From contig CALGIG010000042.1 in NCBI GenBank assembly GCA_937915865.1, positions 1-45,813 of the forward strand: DNA of 45,813 nt, read 5' to 3'. Below, in pieces: positions 26,491 to 34,876 of the stretch. Position numbers and translations under genes: made by a program. How positions within the stretch are numbered: the stretch's first letter is position 1; every line of letters begins with the position of its first letter. The stretch is from an uncultured Prolixibacteraceae bacterium. Lineage in GTDB: Bacteria > Bacteroidota > Bacteroidia > Bacteroidales > Prolixibacteraceae. The notes beneath the pieces were generated by a model, which made no database searches, was not told the DNA's origin, and saw nothing but the letters and a program-made list of their open reading frames with translations.

Positions 26491-26754
26491 TTAAGGTTTG
26501 GACAATTGAACGCTGCAATCAGTCCCGCTTAACCTGCTCAGGTTGTGGGTAACGTTCGATGCATCTTTCCAGGTACAGGTATTGCCCGGAGTGCTGCTGC
26601 ACATGGCCTTTGGAATACACTCTTCTGAAGAGCTATCGAAATAATACCCGGTTTCTGAAGCCTGCGATGCTTTCGCCCCATGAGTTGCAAAAGCGGCACC
26701 GATGCCTGCCAGCACAACAACAGCCGGTAAAAAAACACTTTTTGACCTTTTCAT
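26491..26754 (-). CDS. DUF6520-type secreted cysteine-containing peptide
   Basis: This 87-residue precursor starts at ATG 26754. A positively charged start and a hydrophobic stretch (about 7-25, AAFATHGAKA at the end) form a signal peptide. The remaining 55-60 residues contain four cysteines (46, 52, 60, 80), suited to two disulfides, and an aromatic GYYFD segment after the signal. This fits the DUF6520/NVEALA-like group of small exported Bacteroidota proteins, whose role is unknown. It lies 10 bases after a MauE-type redox membrane protein gene on the same strand, which suggests the disulfides are made or handled by that partner. It may be a surface or signalling peptide; function is inferred only from context. 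Confidence 0.75.
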   Translation of the reverse strand: MKRSKSVFLPAVVVLAGIGAAFATHGAKASQASETGYYFDSSSEECIPKAMCSSTPGNTCTWKDASNVTHNLSRLSGTDCSVQLSKP

Positions 26755-26764
26755 AATGGGAAAA

Positions 26765-28303
26765 TTAAAATGGTTGCCTACTCTTGTCCAGGTTTTCGGC
26801 TTCTCCTGTTTTGAAATACTGCTTCACCGCTGGCGCAAAGCGGTAACGCACGATTTCATTGCCCGACAAAACAAATAAATGCCTGTCCGTGGCAAACATC
26901 CGGGACATTGTGTTTTCTCCGCGGTTCAGTACATAAAAACTGCCCAGATATTCCTGTTTACCGGTCCGGTACATGTCAACAATAGCCGCGTGTTGCCACA
27001 TCTCGCGGGATTCGAATTTTCCCATGAGGTTGGACTGGTTAAACAGCACCTGTCCATATACCGCCGATTTTTTATTTACCAGTAACGGAGGTGCATCCAT
27101 CCGGTGGCTTCCGTCAGCAAGCAACCGTACCTGTACCTGCGCCCTGGATATGGTGTCAATCGTGTGAAGTTTTTTCAAAAGATCAAGGCTCTTATCCATA
27201 ACAAGGAACTCATTGCGGTAGGCATAGATATAAGCAAGCGTTCCGGTCCTGTCATCGCGGAGCAACTGCCCGTCAGTGTCAAACATGCCATCCACCTGTT
27301 TTTCCAGCAGCTTTTCGTGAAGCGTCACTTTCGGATTGTGGTTTAAGGACAGTTTTCCCAGCACCTGGGATTTGGTCTTGCTGCTTTGGGCCCTGAAAAC
27401 AAAATTCAACGAGTCGATGACCTCCAGTTGAGAAAAATAGCAATCTTCAAAACTGATCGTATAAGCCAGTGAATCGCCTAACAGTCCCCGGTAAATAACC
27501 GGAACATTACCGTCGTACACGTAAAAATAAGGCTGTAATACCTTTAGCTGTATCATATTGAACGGATGTCCTGCCGGATCAATCTTGATTTTAACAGTCT
27601 TTTTTGTGGTCAGGGCGGTATCGATGCTCGTAAGCATGAGCGGTGTGGTCACATTACCGAGGTAAATTTTTCCACCGAACATCCCGGCAAAATAATAAGA
27701 GTTGACACCCAGGTCATAAGCCTTTTCATCTCGTATGGGGTGTTGCCCAAAACGTCGGATAAAGTTGTTTTCTTTTTTTATCATGTACTCGGACGATAAA
27801 AACAGTATGGCAACAATACCTGCAGATGTCAGCGAGGGCAATACGCATTTAACCAAGATCATGCGGGTTTTGGTGTCTTTTTCTTTTTCTAAAATGAGGA
27901 TAGCAGCCAGAGCCATTACAGCGAAGACGATATTAAAAATCAGATGCTCTGTCCAGCCCAGTTTTTCAATGATGCCGCCACAGGAACACGGGATAAAGTC
28001 GCTGTAGTTCAGTATCAGGTAGATATAAACGGTAAAGGCAACCATCAAAAAGAAAGAACCATACAGACCGATAAGCCGGGTTTTCTTCAGGCAAAGCAGC
28101 AAGACAATGAATAATTCAGTAAAAATTACCAGTGGCGCTATTGTTCCGGCATAAGCGCTAAGTAGAGGCGACTGCGCCAGTTGCACCTGGAAATTTTCAA
28201 ATTCCAACAGTTTGCTAATTGAGGCATACACAAAAAGCAGGATGTACAGGGAACTGGTAACCTGAACAAACAGTAACCGGTATTTGAAAAGGAGTTTTAC
28301 CAT
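26765..28303 (-). CDS. MauE/DoxX-like redox membrane protein with periplasmic C-terminal domain
   Basis: This protein has 512 residues from ATG 28303; the frame opens at TTG 28333. The first 170 residues form a MauE-type membrane domain with about five helices (15-31, 50-71, 78-98, 121-139, 152-170). It carries the vicinal cysteine motif CSCGG at 106-110. MauE and its relatives take part in disulfide formation of exported proteins. The rest (about 175-512) is a strand-rich domain, apparently propeller-like, predicted to lie in the periplasm. It resembles the 6-bladed or BF3869-like repeats seen in Bacteroidota surface proteins but is not clearly assigned. The four-cysteine peptide gene lies immediately downstream and is the natural substrate candidate. 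Confidence 0.78.
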   Translation of the reverse strand: MVKLLFKYRLLFVQVTSSLYILLFVYASISKLLEFENFQVQLAQSPLLSAYAGTIAPLVIFTELFIVLLLCLKKTRLIGLYGSFFLMVAFTVYIYLILNYSDFIPCSCGGIIEKLGWTEHLIFNIVFAVMALAAILILEKEKDTKTRMILVKCVLPSLTSAGIVAILFLSSEYMIKKENNFIRRFGQHPIRDEKAYDLGVNSYYFAGMFGGKIYLGNVTTPLMLTSIDTALTTKKTVKIKIDPAGHPFNMIQLKVLQPYFYVYDGNVPVIYRGLLGDSLAYTISFEDCYFSQLEVIDSLNFVFRAQSSKTKSQVLGKLSLNHNPKVTLHEKLLEKQVDGMFDTDGQLLRDDRTGTLAYIYAYRNEFLVMDKSLDLLKKLHTIDTISRAQVQVRLLADGSHRMDAPPLLVNKKSAVYGQVLFNQSNLMGKFESREMWQHAAIVDMYRTGKQEYLGSFYVLNRGENTMSRMFATDRHLFVLSGNEIVRYRFAPAVKQYFKTGEAENLDKSRQPF

Positions 28304-28386
28304 GACTGAACTTCTGTTTTGATGCAATACCAAAACTAGTTCAGACCACTTTCTTTCTTCCGAAAAATGCTTAACAAATGAATGAA

Positions 28387-28414
28387 CCTGGGTTCAGAAA
28401 ATTCTGAATCCGGG
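28387..28414. repeat. Imperfect 28-bp inverted repeat between the crp-like and mauE-like genes
   Basis: TTCAGAA (28393-28399) and TTCTGAA (28402-28408) are exact complements around AA. The arms extend outward through CCTGGG and CCGGG with mismatches that can form G-U pairs. It could be an operator for the Crp/Fnr protein or an internal attenuator; no clean T-run follows on the minus strand. Confidence 0.45.
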
Positions 28415-28468
28415 ATAAAATTTCACTGAACTTTGAAAGCAAAATACCGGAACAAGCATTTGTAAAAC

Positions 28469-29086
28469 TTAGGGATGCCCTCTCTGACGGATCATTTTAC
28501 TGAGTGTCTGAGGGGTAATATTCAGGTAGGAAGCAATAACCTCTTTTGAGACTTTCAATTCTATTCCGGGATGGGCAGACAACAAATGCAGGTACCTTTC
28601 CCAGGGCGGGACTCCCGCCAGTTGACGGGTACGTTGTACAAAGAAATAAGCATATTGCAACGATACACAACGGGCAAAAATCTCGGTTTCCGGGAATGCT
28701 TTAAAAATATCCTGAAGCTGAATATAGGATATTGAAAGCAACAAACTCCCTGGCATCACTTCAATATTGATGTCAGAAGCTTTGCGCTGGAAAAAACTGA
28801 CCGGGTCACAGACAATACTTTGCGCATCCCAGAGTATTGAGGTCATTTCCCTGCTGGTTCGGTCCTCATAATAAAAACCCCGGACAATCCCCTTTCCGAC
28901 AAAGTACATGTAGTCAGAAGTGTGTCCCGCATTGAGCAACAGGCTCCGGTGCCGGTGGTCTGTTTCGTTCAGTCGCTCATCAATTGCAGCCATAAGTTCA
29001 TTGACATACTGCTGGTCGGTGAGCTTTTTAGGCATCGGCGTCAATTTAAAAATAACATCATATAAGCCGTATTTTTCCATAGTCAT
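28469..29086 (-). CDS. Crp/Fnr-family transcription regulator
   Basis: This 205-residue protein has an N-terminal cyclic-nucleotide-binding-like beta roll (about 40-135) and a C-terminal helix-turn-helix (about 175-200, VSKEVIASYLNITPQTLSKMIRQRG). The cNMP pocket signature is weak and there are no clustered cysteines for an FeS centre, so the ligand is unknown. This is the common short Crp-like type of Bacteroidota, whose members often act as local regulators. It lies 48 bases after the UpxY gene and 165 bases before the MauE-like gene on the same strand, so it probably controls this cluster. Starts at 29086 and 29080 are both possible. Confidence 0.88.
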   Translation of the reverse strand: MTMEKYGLYDVIFKLTPMPKKLTDQQYVNELMAAIDERLNETDHRHRSLLLNAGHTSDYMYFVGKGIVRGFYYEDRTSREMTSILWDAQSIVCDPVSFFQRKASDINIEVMPGSLLLSISYIQLQDIFKAFPETEIFARCVSLQYAYFFVQRTRQLAGVPPWERYLHLLSAHPGIELKVSKEVIASYLNITPQTLSKMIRQRGHP

Positions 29087-29134
29087 ATAGATTTAAAAAC
29101 ATGGGTGGATTATCTCCCGGATTTATTCCCGGAA

Positions 29135-29740
29135 CTAAAGCTTTTCCAGTTCAGACCGGGTGATATCGATAAATATCGTGTGGCTAATTGCCTTTAACCG
29201 GATGCCAAACCGGGTTCTGTTATGTTGCCTGTCCAGTATCCCTTCATATCCTGCCAGGGGCCCGGACATAATCCGCACCCGTTCTCCCTTGAAAAATTTC
29301 CTTTCAACAGTAACCGGGCATTCCAAACCCAGCACCCGCCGGATCCCTTCAATTTCTTTTTCAGATACCGTTGACGGTTTTCCACCTGAAGAAACGAAGT
29401 AAACAACATGCGGTAAGTGTTTGATGTGGTAGAGTTCGTGCCCGTAAGTATAAACAAACAGGTAGTTGGGGAAAAGGGGCAGCAGTAATCTCTGCTTCTG
29501 ACGGTTTTTCCATATCCTGATGATTGGGACTACCGGCAGGAAAACCTCGTAACCAAGTTTGGTGAGCATCCTGCAAACCCTGTTTTCTGTTCGTGGGCGC
29601 AGGTAAAAGACATACCATTTCTTCCCACCTGTAGAATTGATACTGATCAGGTTCAGCTGATCTTTACTGGTCGTATATTTCCTGTTGTGTGCCAATCCAA
29701 AGAGTTTTAAAAAAACGCACAATAATCCTTCTTCAACCAA
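29135..29740 (-). CDS. UpxY-family transcription antiterminator (NusG paralogue)
   Basis: This is a NusG-like protein with an NGN domain beginning at KKWYVFYLRPRTENRV (about residues 40-55). The core LLLPLFPNYLFVYTY is near 84-98, and a C-terminal KOW-type unit has FFKGERVRIMSGPLAGYEGIL near 148-168. UpxY proteins bind RNA polymerase at the start of one operon and let it read through; most lead capsule operons. Here no polysaccharide genes follow. Downstream on the same strand are the Crp-like regulator, the MauE-like protein and the DUF6520 peptide. The first start in frame is TTG 29740 with an unusual 38-residue extension; no ATG occurs before the NGN domain, so the true start is uncertain. 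A perfect palindrome GTTTGCAAAC lies just upstream (29744-29753). Confidence 0.88.
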   Translation of the reverse strand: MVEEGLLCVFLKLFGLAHNRKYTTSKDQLNLISINSTGGKKWYVFYLRPRTENRVCRMLTKLGYEVFLPVVPIIRIWKNRQKQRLLLPLFPNYLFVYTYGHELYHIKHLPHVVYFVSSGGKPSTVSEKEIEGIRRVLGLECPVTVERKFFKGERVRIMSGPLAGYEGILDRQHNRTRFGIRLKAISHTIFIDITRSELEKL

Positions 29741-30007
29741 GCAGTTTGCAAACGATAACTTGCAACCGAACTGGCTTCAAAGAAAATTCCTTTTCAAAAC
29801 CCTTTTTCTGAATCGCTTAACCTGGAAATACAAATAATCCAGTCAAATACAAACGAGATTAAAAATCAAAAAAATACCTGAAAAAATCCGGCAGAAACTA
29901 TAGGGGGAGTAATCTGTTCAGCCGTCAAAACAGATCAAATCCGGTGCAAAAAAGCATACCAGAGGTTAGTCACTTAGCAAAAGCAAGTGTTTTACATGGT
30001 CTTAATA

Positions 30008-30027
30008 CATACCATATATACGGTATG
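30008..30027. promoter_or_regulatory. 20-bp near-perfect palindrome, possible TetR operator
   Basis: CATACCATAT is followed directly by ATACGGTATG; the halves are complementary except for one pair. It lies about 120 bases before the TetR -7 box. The outer CATA/TATG bases recur in the inverted repeat before the next gene. Confidence 0.45.
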
Positions 30028-30143
30028 CAAATTTATAAAAAATTTAATAAAACAATACAGTTCCGACAATTTTATTTTAACAACGCAAACATCACCGTTT
30101 GACAAACTTATTCGGATTTAACCAATAAATCAACGTTTTTGCG

Positions 30144-30151
30144 TAAGTTTG
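30144..30151 (+). promoter_or_regulatory. Candidate -7 box of the TetR gene
   Basis: TAAGTTTG matches TAnnTTTG and lies 22 bases before the ATG at 30173. It overlaps the TTG that opens the frame at 30149, which argues that TTG is not the start. Confidence 0.45.
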
Positions 30152-30172
30152 CAGTACTATACAATTACCGTT

Positions 30173-30766
30173 ATGACTACAAAAGAACGAATCATTGAAG
30201 AAGCCTTTAAATTATTTTTAAACCACAATTTTGAAAAAGTAAGTATCTCCGATCTGGAGAAGGCCGTTGGAAAAACAAGGGGAGCAATCTTCTATTTTTT
30301 TAAAAACAAGGAAGAGTTGTTTAATGAAGTAATCACCACTTACATTATTAAGATGCAGAATCCTTCCGAGAAATTCAAAGCAGACGATAATGTTTCCCTT
30401 GAACAGTTTATTTATCTGTACATCAATGGAGTAAATATGACTATGTCGAAAATGCTATCCCTGTCAGTGGTCAATATTTACAAGGGGTATTTCTCGTTAT
30501 ATATGCAGGCTTCGCGCATCTACCCGGACTTTGCTGAAACAATGACACGCTATTCTTTGGATGAACTAAACCTATGGGAAAACGTAATCAGCCGGGCGAT
30601 ACAAAACAAAGAAATAAAAGCAGTAGATACTAGACATTATGCCACACTTTTTCGAAGCTGTTTCTTAGGCCTTGCCTTTGACAGGAGCCTGTCTTACGGG
30701 CTAAATACGGAAGAACTAATGGCTATATATCAAAATATTTATAACCAGATCAAAGTAAAAATTTAG
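30173..30766 (+). CDS. TetR/AcrR-family regulator
   Basis: This is a 197-residue protein from ATG 30173. The N-terminal TetR HTH (about 1-48) has TKERIIEEAFKLFLNHNFEKVSISDLEKAVGKTRGAIFYFFKNKEELF in standard register. The C-terminal half is the usual helical ligand-binding and dimer domain with no residues that reveal the ligand. It is followed after 65 bases by a KAS III-like gene on the same strand, with a strong inverted repeat between them. I infer that it represses itself and the condensing enzyme and responds to a fatty-acid-like or membrane-related signal. Confidence 0.9.
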   Translation: MTTKERIIEEAFKLFLNHNFEKVSISDLEKAVGKTRGAIFYFFKNKEELFNEVITTYIIKMQNPSEKFKADDNVSLEQFIYLYINGVNMTMSKMLSLSVVNIYKGYFSLYMQASRIYPDFAETMTRYSLDELNLWENVISRAIQNKEIKAVDTRHYATLFRSCFLGLAFDRSLSYGLNTEELMAIYQNIYNQIKVKI

Positions 30767-30782
30767 CATTTTCATAACAATA

Positions 30783-30809
30783 TATGTAAAAATTATTTAT
30801 TTTTACATA
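30783..30809. promoter_or_regulatory. Perfect 11-bp inverted repeat before the KAS III-like gene
   Basis: TATGTAAAAAT (30783-30793) and ATTTTTACATA (30799-30809) are exact complements with a 5-base spacer. It lies 22 bases before the ATG at 30832, where a TetR operator would sit. It could also form an AT-rich transcript hairpin after the TetR gene. Confidence 0.55.
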
Positions 30810-30831
30810 CCAAACAGTATTATTTATTGTT

Positions 30832-31974
30832 ATGAAAGCAAATGTTTACATCACTTCCGTCAGTAAATTCCTGCCCAATCTCCCTGTTTACAACGATGAT
30901 ATGGAACGTTTCCTTGGTTTAATCAATTCGAAACCGTCCAGGGTAAGACGAATTGTCCTCAAGCAAAATGGGATCAAATGCCGGTATTACGCTGTGAATG
31001 AACATCAGAAAATCACGCACACCAATGCGGAACTGGCCTTTCTTTCGATTAAAAAGCTCTTCCCGGACGAAATAATCCCGGGAGACATTGACATGATGGC
31101 TTGTGCTTCCGGCAACCCGGACCAGTTACTGCCTTCACACGCGTCAATGGTACACGGTCTGATGAAAAACAAGCCAATGGAATTGTATTCCGCTTCCGGG
31201 GTCTGCCTTACCTGTCTTCAGGCTTTAAAAATCAGCTATCTTTCGGTTTTATCCGGAATGTCTTCAAAAGCAATCTGCTCCACTTCGGAACTGGCTTCGC
31301 CTACACTGTTGTCGAAAAACTATGAAGAAGAGTACGAACATTGTTCACAGGTTGGAACAGATCCCTATATGGCTTTTGAAAAGGATTTTCTTCGGTTTAT
31401 GCTCAGTGACGGCGCCAGTGCGGTATTATTATCGGACAAAAAGAATGAAAGTGGATTATCGCTCAAGATTGAATGGATTGAAATGACCTCGTATGCCAAT
31501 GAGTTGCCAACCTGTATGTTTATGGGTGCAGAACTCCGGGATGACGGAGAACTTATCAGTTGGAAAGAATTTGAAAGCCAGAAATTGATCAACCGCTCTG
31601 TTTTTACGGTCAAGCAAGATATCCGGCTGCTGAAACCCAACATTATTCGTTACTGGGTAGATCACATCCAGCTTTGCCTGGAAAGGCACCAGGTAAACCC
31701 TTCAGAAATCAATTATGTTATTCCCCATGTTTCTTCGATGTTCTTCCACGGCAAACTGGCAGAAGAAATAGAAGCCCGGAATATCGACCTTGGAACACAA
31801 AAATGGTTTACCAACCTCACCGAAATTGGCAACATCGCTTCGGCTTCCATCTTTGCAGCTTTGGATGACTTGTGTAATTCAGGACGGCTGAAAGTAAATG
31901 ATAAAGTATTACTCTTGGTGCCCGAAAGCGGGCGCTTCTCCTACGGAACGGTCTTGCTGACAGTGGAGTTCTGA
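30832..31974 (+). CDS. KAS III-like 3-oxoacyl-ACP synthase
   Basis: This is a 380-residue thiolase-fold condensing enzyme of the FabH/KAS III superfamily. The catalytic triad is readable: Cys125 in SGVCLTCLQAL, His299 in YVIPHVSS and Asn334 in EIGNIASASI. These match the Cys-His-Asn set that condenses an acyl-CoA or acyl starter with malonyl-ACP. The rest diverges from housekeeping FabH (for example, there is no standard ACP-binding basic patch that I can see). It is isolated from other fab genes and controlled, by position, by a TetR regulator. A role in a specialised lipid or in adjusting acyl chains under membrane stress is likely, but the substrate is unknown. Confidence 0.85.
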   Translation: MKANVYITSVSKFLPNLPVYNDDMERFLGLINSKPSRVRRIVLKQNGIKCRYYAVNEHQKITHTNAELAFLSIKKLFPDEIIPGDIDMMACASGNPDQLLPSHASMVHGLMKNKPMELYSASGVCLTCLQALKISYLSVLSGMSSKAICSTSELASPTLLSKNYEEEYEHCSQVGTDPYMAFEKDFLRFMLSDGASAVLLSDKKNESGLSLKIEWIEMTSYANELPTCMFMGAELRDDGELISWKEFESQKLINRSVFTVKQDIRLLKPNIIRYWVDHIQLCLERHQVNPSEINYVIPHVSSMFFHGKLAEEIEARNIDLGTQKWFTNLTEIGNIASASIFAALDDLCNSGRLKVNDKVLLLVPESGRFSYGTVLLTVEF

Positions 31975-32298
31975 CTTAGTTATTTAATCCCAAAATTCAA
32001 ATTATTTTTTTTAAAAAACCAGAAACGACATTCCTGCATTAATATAAACTGCATGATAATACAAACAAACAATGTTATAATTGAATAATGGATTACCGAC
32101 ACCTTAAAATGCAGTAAAAAGAAACTTTCTGAAATGTCATTCCTTTTTCATAGTCAGACAAAAACTTGTTCTCCTTTATAGTTTTATAAATTACTTCATA
32201 AGATTACCCGATTTTTGAGTCAAGCTTTAAAGTAAAGTTATTGCTCCTAACTATTCATTAATTTCGCAAAAAAAGTCTTTTAAATCCTCCTCAAAATA
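31975..32298. other. Gene-free stretch between convergent genes
   Basis: AT-rich spacer with no convincing gene or RNA. A T8/A6 run (near 32008-32021) shortly after the KAS III stop may help termination, but no GC stem is visible. Confidence 0.4.
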
Positions 32299-33837
32299 TT
32301 AATCCCTATTATAAATAACTCTCCGAAGTTCAAAAATGTCTTTTCTCCTGTCTTTCAGGTTTTTAACTGCGCCGTAGTTGTGAAGTTCCCTTAATAGGTC
32401 GATATCGACATCTGAAATCAGAATCATTTCTGTATTGGGTGTTGCTTCCGACTTGATGCCGTTGGTGGGAAATGAAAAATCACAAGGTGTGAACACCATG
32501 GATTGAGCATACTGAATGTCCATGTTGTGAACTTTAGGCAGGTTACCTACACTTCCGGCAATCGCTACAAAGCACTCATTTTCAATAGCTCTCGCCTGAG
32601 CACAATACCTAACACGGGAGTAGCCATTTTGGGTGTCGGTGAGAAAGGGTACAAACAAAATATCCATCCCATCATCGGCAAGCAGGCGGCTCAGTTCAGG
32701 AAATTCGACATCGTAACAAATCAGCACACCAATCTTGCCACAATCGGTATTTAAAGTGCGAATTTCATTTCCTCCTTTCATCCCCCATACTTTTTCTTCA
32801 TCAGGTGTAACATGGAGCTTCTCATATTTTTCGATGGTACCGTCGCGCCGGCACAAGTAGCCAACGTTGTGGAGCATTTCACCTTCTAGCTGGGGCATAC
32901 TTCCCGTGATGATGTTGATGTTATAGGAGATCGATAAATTCGAAAATTCACGAACTAGCTGATCGGTAAATTCAGCTAATTTTCTGATCGATTCGGCTTC
33001 AGTCAGGTGGTTGTATTCAGCCATTAAGGGAGCATTGAAGAATTCCGGAAACAATGCAAAATCACTTTTATATGAACTAAGTGCATCGATAAAGTATTCA
33101 GCCTGCTGCATCAGTTCTGTCACGTCTTTATAAGGTCTCATTTGCCACTGAACCAGACCAAGTCTGACAATTTTTTTTGCAGTGGTTCCTATTTTTCCCG
33201 GCTTTTCGTAGTAGATGTTGTCCCATTGCAATAATACTGCGTTTTCTTTCGAAACTTCGTCCCCTTCAAGGTATCCTTTCAGTACTTTCACGGGGTGAAA
33301 ATCGTTAGCCAGCTGAAAATTCAGAACCGGATCGTGAATTTCACGGTCTTTTACTTTCCGGATATATTCCTTCGGCGTTAATTCTGCCGCATATTTGTGG
33401 TAATTGGGAATTCTTCCTCCAAAAATGATTCCCTTCAGATTCAGTTTTTCGCACAATTCTTTTCGATAGTCGTAAAGCCTTCTACCCAACCTCAGGCCTC
33501 TAAATTCGGGCTTTACAAATACTTCAATGCCATACAGGATGTTACCTTTTTTTGTATGGGTGTCGAATGTATAATTGCCGGTAATTTCACGGTACGAATG
33601 GACACTGAGTGTGTTATCGTAATCAACAATGATCGATAGTGCGCAGGCGGCAATTTGATTATTGACTTTTAGAACCACCTGCCCTTCAGGAAATACAGTA
33701 ACCAGCTTTTTTATGTGGTGTTCTTTCCAATATGATTCGGGCATATTATGATACGCTTGAATCATGGATTCTTTAAATTCGGGATAATCAGCTATGGTTA
33801 AGTAAGTTAATTCAATATTTTGAATATTTTGTTCCAT
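32299..33837 (-). CDS. GNAT acetyltransferase fused to a nitrilase-family amidohydrolase
   Basis: This is a 512-residue two-domain enzyme. The N-terminal GNAT domain (about 8-180) shows the acetyl-CoA loop RGLRLGRRLYDYR near 113-125. The C-terminal carbon-nitrogen hydrolase domain (about 223-495) has the full nitrilase triad: Glu265 in FPEFFN, Lys340 in YEKLHV and Cys374 in LICYDVEFPE. Proteins with this fusion are widespread and conserved, but the substrate is not established; hydrolysis of an amide plus N-acetylation of a small amine is the natural reading. It is the last gene of a minus-strand run of membrane-stress genes, 138 bases after an MscS gene. Confidence 0.92.
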   Translation of the reverse strand: MEQNIQNIELTYLTIADYPEFKESMIQAYHNMPESYWKEHHIKKLVTVFPEGQVVLKVNNQIAACALSIIVDYDNTLSVHSYREITGNYTFDTHTKKGNILYGIEVFVKPEFRGLRLGRRLYDYRKELCEKLNLKGIIFGGRIPNYHKYAAELTPKEYIRKVKDREIHDPVLNFQLANDFHPVKVLKGYLEGDEVSKENAVLLQWDNIYYEKPGKIGTTAKKIVRLGLVQWQMRPYKDVTELMQQAEYFIDALSSYKSDFALFPEFFNAPLMAEYNHLTEAESIRKLAEFTDQLVREFSNLSISYNINIITGSMPQLEGEMLHNVGYLCRRDGTIEKYEKLHVTPDEEKVWGMKGGNEIRTLNTDCGKIGVLICYDVEFPELSRLLADDGMDILFVPFLTDTQNGYSRVRYCAQARAIENECFVAIAGSVGNLPKVHNMDIQYAQSMVFTPCDFSFPTNGIKSEATPNTEMILISDVDIDLLRELHNYGAVKNLKDRRKDIFELRRVIYNRD

Positions 33838-33975
33838 GTTATATTATGTTATTGTTTCTGTAATTGATTAGTGAATTGTTTTATTAAATAACGGAAATGT
33901 GGAAAGACTGTTTATAACAGTAGTTTTTCAAAATAGAAAATATCAAATGATTTCATTTTGGAACAGGCCGAAACC

Positions 33976-34797
33976 CTATTGTTCGATTTGTTGCCGAAGA
34001 TGAACAACCCGCTGTGGAAAAGGAATTTGTATTCCGTTCTTACTAAATAGGTTGAATATTCGTACCCTGATTTCACTTTTCATGTTCTCAACCCTGAAAA
34101 CTTCTTCAGACCAGAAAAAAACTGAGAAATCAAGCGACGAATCACCAAAATCGGTGAATCGAACAAACGGCGGAGGATTTTTCAGAATACCATCCTGTTG
34201 TTCAATGGCTTCCTGAAGGATAGTCATTACCTTGTTGACGTCAGACGAATAATCGACACCTACGCTGACTTCAAAACGGGAAGCTAAATCGCTGTGAGTC
34301 CAGTTAATAATTTGGTTGCGTGTCAGGTCGGCATTGGGCACGATGATGTATTTGTCGTCGCGGGTGAGCACGGTCGTTGTTCGGAGATTTATTTCCTGAA
34401 CCCTGCATATCAGTCCATCAATATCAATAACATCATTCACTTTGACAGTCGAATCAATGAGCAGGATTATTCCGGAAACAAAATCGCTGAACAGGCTCTG
34501 AATACCAAGACCAAAGCCAACCAACAGTGCAGCTGACCCTCCAAGTAATATGGTTATATCAAATTCCAGAATCTGAAAACCAGCAAAAACGGTGACAACT
34601 AACAACACATACTTAATCAGACTGTAGATGGCATATTTTTTCGCGATATCGATTCTCGAAGCCCTGTAAATTGCTTTTTTTATCCCATACAATGAGACTA
34701 TAACAAAAATGACCAAAAAACCAAGTTTAAAAATGGTCGAAACATCGAGGTCAAAATTCCCAAGCTGAAGGACTTTGTAATTAAAAAATTCTTTCAT
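33976..34797 (-). CDS. MscS-family mechanosensitive channel
   Basis: This 273-residue small MscS homologue has three predicted membrane helices (about 20-40, 62-78 and the pore helix 86-116). The glycine/alanine-rich pore segment LLVGFGLGIQSLFSDFVSG leads into the beta domain with VNDVIDIDGLICRVQEI and the conserved IIVPNADL. A C-terminal alpha-beta domain follows (to 273). It releases solutes when membrane tension rises. It lies downstream of a TM-helix protein and a permease with universal stress domains on the same strand, which suggests an osmotic or turgor-stress operon. Confidence 0.92.
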   Translation of the reverse strand: MKEFFNYKVLQLGNFDLDVSTIFKLGFLVIFVIVSLYGIKKAIYRASRIDIAKKYAIYSLIKYVLLVVTVFAGFQILEFDITILLGGSAALLVGFGLGIQSLFSDFVSGIILLIDSTVKVNDVIDIDGLICRVQEINLRTTTVLTRDDKYIIVPNADLTRNQIINWTHSDLASRFEVSVGVDYSSDVNKVMTILQEAIEQQDGILKNPPPFVRFTDFGDSSLDFSVFFWSEEVFRVENMKSEIRVRIFNLFSKNGIQIPFPQRVVHLRQQIEQ

Positions 34798-34876
34798 TTA
34801 GTTTTATTATTGCTGGAGGTACCGGCTTTCAACATATAGCTGGCACCAAATTTATTTCGATCGGCATGCCGATCAA

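Larger units (their letters stand above)
29741..30172. other. Divergent intergenic region between upxY and the TetR gene
   Basis: No gene is seen. It holds the GTTTGCAAAC palindrome beside upxY (29744-29753), a 20-bp near-palindrome at 30008-30027 and a -7 box at 30144-30151. It must contain promoters for both directions and, if the antiterminator loads on its own leader, the upxY leader. Confidence 0.55.
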
